This document shows positions 60,690 through 64,000 of a stretch of 64,000 bases of DNA, in pieces; position 1 is the stretch's first letter, and every line of letters starts with the position of its first letter. This DNA comes from Streptomyces sp. NBC_01304 (lineage in GTDB: Bacteria; Actinomycetota; Actinomycetes; Streptomycetales; Streptomycetaceae). Under the pieces are notes generated by a model, which had not been told where the DNA came from, did no database searches, and saw only the letters and a program-made list of their open reading frames with translations. The stretch spans positions 7,440,001 to 7,504,000 of the forward strand of contig NZ_CP109055.1 of NCBI RefSeq assembly GCF_035975855.1, written 5' to 3'. The position numbers and the translations under genes were made by a program.

Positions 60690-61582
60690 CGCCACCTGCC
60701 CTCCGGAAGCCCAGCGTGGTGCTCGCCTTCGAGGTGCAGCAGCATGGTGTGGGCTTCGTCGACGGATTCAATGTCATGGTGCTCGATGCCCCAGCTCAGG
60801 GCGCTGACCGCATCAAGCGCGGCATACGCGGAGCACGCCTGGCGCTCATCAATGGTGAGCGCGCGTCCATAGCCCGTCTGGAACGCTGATTCTAGGTCTG
60901 GGCGTCCACGCAGGATGCGATATGTCAGGCGAGGCAAGTCCCGCCATGCGGCCGCCTCGACACAGGCCCGCTCGAAGTCGATGATCCGCAAACGTTGTTC
61001 GGCCTGATCCCACAGCCAGTTCCGAGGCATGAAATCTCCGTGCGACACCACCCAGGGGAGTCTCGCGGGGGGCCTGCTGGTGAGTGAGCGGAGCATCGCC
61101 ATGTCATTGGCTGTCAGGTGCAGGCCGGCGTTGGCGAGCATCTTCTCGACGCCCTGCTCCCAACTTGCTGTGCTCGTCGCCGACTCGGGCCCTACGGGAT
61201 CTGCGGCATTCAGTCGCGCGAGGAGCTGGCCGGCCTGGCGGTACGCCTCCCGCTCCTCTCTTGCGTCCAGCCGGAGATGCCGGAGAGGACGGCCGGGCAC
61301 CTTGGTGATCACGATGGCGCGCGCCTCGTCATCCACGGCCTCCAGAATGGGAGCCCGGTCCTGTCCGAGCGCAGCAGCCCAGCCTTGCTGGTAGGCGCGT
61401 ACTTCACGCCGGTGCAGCTTGGGCCCTGGGTTCAGTTTGGCGACCCACCGACGCCCGTCCGGGTCTTCGACCTCCCACACGAAAGGCCGTCCATCGCCAG
61501 GCGACGAGTGATCGGCGACGACGCTGAAGCGGCTGGTCACCGACGCCACCAAGCGGTGGACTGTCTCGGGCATGTCGGTCAC
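60686..61582 (-). CDS. APH-fold small-molecule kinase, first gene of the operon
   Basis: A 298-residue kinase of the aminoglycoside phosphotransferase family. Lys in RRWVAKLNPGPKLHRREV binds ATP; the catalytic motif is VVSHGDFMPRNWLWD (H-G-D-x4-N) and the metal motif IIDFERACVEAAAW. GTG 61582 with GGGAGG 10 nt upstream is chosen; the frame is open to 61807 but that stretch overlaps the promoter region. It is the first of the coupled operon and divergent from the XRE regulator. Confidence 0.82.
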   Translation of the reverse strand: MTDMPETVHRLVASVTSRFSVVADHSSPGDGRPFVWEVEDPDGRRWVAKLNPGPKLHRREVRAYQQGWAAALGQDRAPILEAVDDEARAIVITKVPGRPLRHLRLDAREEREAYRQAGQLLARLNAADPVGPESATSTASWEQGVEKMLANAGLHLTANDMAMLRSLTSRPPARLPWVVSHGDFMPRNWLWDQAEQRLRIIDFERACVEAAAWRDLPRLTYRILRGRPDLESAFQTGYGRALTIDERQACSAYAALDAVSALSWGIEHHDIESVDEAHTMLLHLEGEHHAGLPEGRWR

Positions 61583-61886
61583 AGTGGTACGTCCTCCCGT
61601 ATGTGAAACCAAAGCGCGCCACCATGCGTGATCGATTGAGCGCGAACGGTGATGTCTCGTGGGTGTGTAGCTTGCCAACAGCCACTGACAATCGACCCCG
61701 AGCAGGATCTGGGCGGGCCGAACAGGGCGGTGCCAGAGTCCGCTGACGCGCTCCGGACCGGGTGGTGACGGGGAATCAAGGATGTGGCGGAAAGCCTGCG
61801 TTCGCACATCCGCCTGGTGATATCACTGGGGTGATTGCGCCCAACGCAGATCCCGGCCAGGATCTCCGCTCTGGTGGGAGGCGGTA
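61583..61886. promoter_or_regulatory. Divergent promoter region
   Basis: This 304-nt gap separates the operon from the regulator gene. On the minus strand, TTGTCA, 16 nt and TACACA (about 61694-61667) are a possible promoter. A palindrome GTGATATCAC (61817-61826) near the regulator start is a candidate binding site for it. Confidence 0.4.
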
Positions 61887-63413
61887 GTGGCACGCGACGA
61901 AGAACGGCGATGCACCCGGTGCGGGAATCCCCTGAGTCGGTACAACAACGATGAGCGATGCGCCGCGTGTACCCGCTCCGCCGAGACCGAGCCCGCAGCA
62001 CCGCCGCGGGTGCCAGACCATGTGTGGGCGAACCCTGACGTATCCGCGGCCCTAGCCGCCTGGGACTTCGGCACGACCTTCCGGCTGATCCGGCAGATCG
62101 CCTCCCTGCGGCAGGAGGACATGTCGACGATCACCGGCCTGAGCCAGTCGTTTCTCTCGACACTCGAGTCAGGTACACGCCGCCTCGTCAACATCGACAA
62201 GATCATCACCGTCCTGCAGCAAATGGAAGTCCCCCCGCACATCGCGCCGACCCCCGTCCCGGGAACTGCCACCCCGCACGGGCTTCAGATCCACGCCGCG
62301 CCCACTGCGATCTCCATGCCTGTGTGGGAGAGCCCGCTGGATATCGCGAAGAGGCTCAGCAACACGACCTCCTCCAATGTTGATCCGGCCACGGTCGGAC
62401 TCTTGGAGCAAGGCGTGGCGGATCTCGTCGACCGCTATGAGGCCGAAGGCCCTCAACGCTTGGCTCCTGAGGCCGTCGACCTGCGCAACTTCATCCAGGA
62501 CCGGCTGGATGGCCGACAGCCACCGCGCCAGCGCGAGGCGCTCTTCCGGCTCGCGGCGCAAGCATCTGGACTACTCGGCTATATGGCCGTGAATGCCGGC
62601 CGGGAAGCACTGGCGGACGCCTACTGCGCGGAGGCCGAAGAACTGGCGAAGGAAATCGCCGATCACGAGCTGATCATGTGGACGCACGGCACGCGATCAC
62701 TCAACGCCTACTACGCAGGCCACTACGACCAAGCCGCTCGATGGGCCGCCACGGGACTCGCGATCGACCCGGCCCACCCACAAGCCATCCGCCTCCAGTC
62801 CAACGGACTCGCCAGAGCACTGGGCAAACTCGGCGACCGCGCCGGAGCCGAGCGCGCGATCGCAGCAGCAGAGGACCTGAGCCGCCAGCACACCGTGTCC
62901 GCGGGACTGACTTCCTGTATCTCCTTCGAGCCGTACGGCAGGGCCCGGACACTGGCCAACGCCGCGACCGTCCACGTCGCGCTCGCCAACGCCCCACGCG
63001 TCCTCGCCTACGCCGACCAGATCGACGAACTCATCGAACAATCCGACTCCGCCTGGAGCCGGGCACTCGTCCGCCTCGACGTCGCCACCGCTCTCCTCGC
63101 AGGCCCTCGTCCCGACGTCGAGCACGCAATGGTCCTGGGCCGGCAAGTCCTCGAAGCCGGTGGAGGGCCCCCGATCCGCTCCGTAGTGCAACGCGCAGGC
63201 GAACTCCATGCCCAGGCCAACGACTGGAACACCCTGCCCGTCGTCAGGGAGTACGCCGACGCCCTACGCTCCTGGCGGACCGACCCCCAGACCAGGGACT
63301 TGGCGAAGCCTGCAAAAATGTCCCCGCCGACGGAGCACACGAGAGGGGCAGCGGATGCAGCTCACGACCGACCCGGGCGCATTCCCTCCCACCCCTCCAC
63401 CCAGCACCACTGA
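61887..63413 (+). CDS. Zinc-finger / XRE / TPR-like regulator
   Basis: A 508-residue regulator. An N-terminal zinc ribbon has Cys9, Cys12, Cys25 and Cys28. The XRE helix-turn-helix follows at about 55-105 (RQEDMSTITGLSQSFLSTLE). The long C-terminal part (about 165-480) is a helical TPR-like sensor as in Streptomyces regulators that bind peptides or small molecules. GTG 61887 has GGGAGG upstream. It is divergent from the exporter/kinase operon, so it probably controls it. Confidence 0.82.
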   Translation: MARDEERRCTRCGNPLSRYNNDERCAACTRSAETEPAAPPRVPDHVWANPDVSAALAAWDFGTTFRLIRQIASLRQEDMSTITGLSQSFLSTLESGTRRLVNIDKIITVLQQMEVPPHIAPTPVPGTATPHGLQIHAAPTAISMPVWESPLDIAKRLSNTTSSNVDPATVGLLEQGVADLVDRYEAEGPQRLAPEAVDLRNFIQDRLDGRQPPRQREALFRLAAQASGLLGYMAVNAGREALADAYCAEAEELAKEIADHELIMWTHGTRSLNAYYAGHYDQAARWAATGLAIDPAHPQAIRLQSNGLARALGKLGDRAGAERAIAAAEDLSRQHTVSAGLTSCISFEPYGRARTLANAATVHVALANAPRVLAYADQIDELIEQSDSAWSRALVRLDVATALLAGPRPDVEHAMVLGRQVLEAGGGPPIRSVVQRAGELHAQANDWNTLPVVREYADALRSWRTDPQTRDLAKPAKMSPPTEHTRGAADAAHDRPGRIPSHPSTQHH

Positions 63414-64000
63414 CGCATCAGCAATCGCAGACCACGACTGGGCCGCCTTCGCCAACGTCGAGGAGATGACCAACCACTGGGACCGGCCCGGCTGGACCTC
63501 CTCGACCCGCGCCTACTACTGGATGCTCACCTTCCCCGACGCGGACCTGCTCATCGATCAAGCACGGCACTGCCAGAAGGAACTCCGGCCTCTCGGCTTC
63601 GACGACGTTGACGAAGATGCCCTCCACCTGACGCTGGGACGCATTGGCACCGTCGAGCAGGTAGCCCCCGGCCAGCTACACCGCTTGATCGCTGCCGCTC
63701 ATGCAGCACGACCCGAGGCGTTCAACCTCCGCGCGGTACCACTCACAGCCTCCCGCGGCGCGATCCGCTACAGCGTGGCCCCCTGGATCTCCACCATCGA
63801 CCTGCACGCCGCCCTCAGCAGAGCTGGCTCCGTGGTAGGACTATCGCCGAAGAAGCCGACGTCCGCTCTCCGCCCGCACATCGGCATCGCCTACAGCAAC
63901 CGCCGCATGCCCGCACACCTTGTGAGAGACGCCGTACTGCCCCTCCGTGCTCTGGACTCCGTGACTGTGCCTGTGCGGCGGGTTCAACTGGTGGAACTGC
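63355..64000 (+). CDS. 2H phosphoesterase (LigT-like), 3' end outside window
   Basis: At least 215 residues, running out of the window. Two motifs LHLTLGRIG and RPHIGIAYS (H-x-T/S or H-x-G type) mark a 2H phosphoesterase / 2'-5' RNA ligase-like protein. Start ATG 63355 has AGAGGGG 7 nt upstream and overlaps the regulator by 59 nt. It may cut a cyclic phosphate or RNA-related substrate in the same pathway. Confidence 0.75.
   Translation, partial: MQLTTDPGAFPPTPPPSTTDASAIADHDWAAFANVEEMTNHWDRPGWTSSTRAYYWMLTFPDADLLIDQARHCQKELRPLGFDDVDEDALHLTLGRIGTVEQVAPGQLHRLIAAAHAARPEAFNLRAVPLTASRGAIRYSVAPWISTIDLHAALSRAGSVVGLSPKKPTSALRPHIGIAYSNRRMPAHLVRDAVLPLRALDSVTVPVRRVQLVEL

Overview
The base composition (very high GC, G/C at almost every third codon position), frequent GTG starts, and actinobacterial families (Lsr2, a WhiB-like protein, ParB-like and DUF3560-like proteins, secreted LamG and RHS proteins, an XRE regulator with a TPR-like tail) point to a Streptomyces or close relative. 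No rRNA, tRNA, CRISPR array, integrase or transposase was recognised. Assignments are from reading motifs; no database search was run.

Region 1 (1-17.3 kb, all minus strand) is the early/replication/regulatory part of a temperate-phage or phage-plasmid-like element. Its genes form short, often overlapping operons. Each operon sits behind a copy of one promoter cassette: TTGAC/TTGCC, exactly 16 nt, then TAGAAT. Seven copies occur, at 566, 3436, 6311, 9286, 10220, 12017 and 15825. Products include a Sak4-like P-loop ATPase beside a Cas4-like nuclease, a replication-type winged-helix protein, a WhiB-like protein, a ParB-like protein, a DUF3560 protein, an N6-adenine methyltransferase-like protein without its catalytic motif, and many small unknowns. 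A phage-type Lsr2 (16.9-17.2 kb) has what looks like a leaderless promoter.

Region 2 (17.4-19.2 kb, minus) holds three cargo-like genes: a Ham1/RdgB-like pyrophosphatase, a two-TM protein and an HFCD flavoprotein. Region 3 (19.3-35.4 kb, minus apart from two plus-strand insertions) is a long-tailed phage lysis and tail module. Read in transcription order (right to left) it has head-tail completion proteins, tail terminator, tail tube, a tail assembly chaperone pair joined by a -1 frameshift signal, a 1652-residue tape measure protein, distal tail and baseplate proteins, a tail fibre, an amidase-LysM endolysin and a holin. Capsid, portal and terminase genes are absent where they are expected; the module stops at 35.4 kb against an unrelated region. 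Small lesions (frameshifts, a lost start codon) also suggest a decaying prophage.

Region 4 (36.2-49.8 kb, plus) is a secreted polymorphic toxin locus: a 1434-residue LamG protein, a 2148-residue RHS protein with a variable C-terminus carrying a D-x12-E-x-K nuclease signature, a lower-GC candidate immunity gene, and a WD40-like protein.

Region 5 (50-64 kb) is accessory chromosome. A tightly overlapping minus-strand operon (61.6 to 53.1 kb) encodes two intact and one degenerate APH-fold kinase, a SAM methyltransferase, a DEDDh exonuclease, a Nudix hydrolase, an ABC exporter and an MFS exporter. A zinc-finger/XRE/TPR regulator and a 2H phosphoesterase diverge from it. Translational coupling at nearly every junction suggests one pathway, perhaps making or modifying and exporting a small molecule. 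This operon and the RHS locus are the best candidates for undescribed biology.
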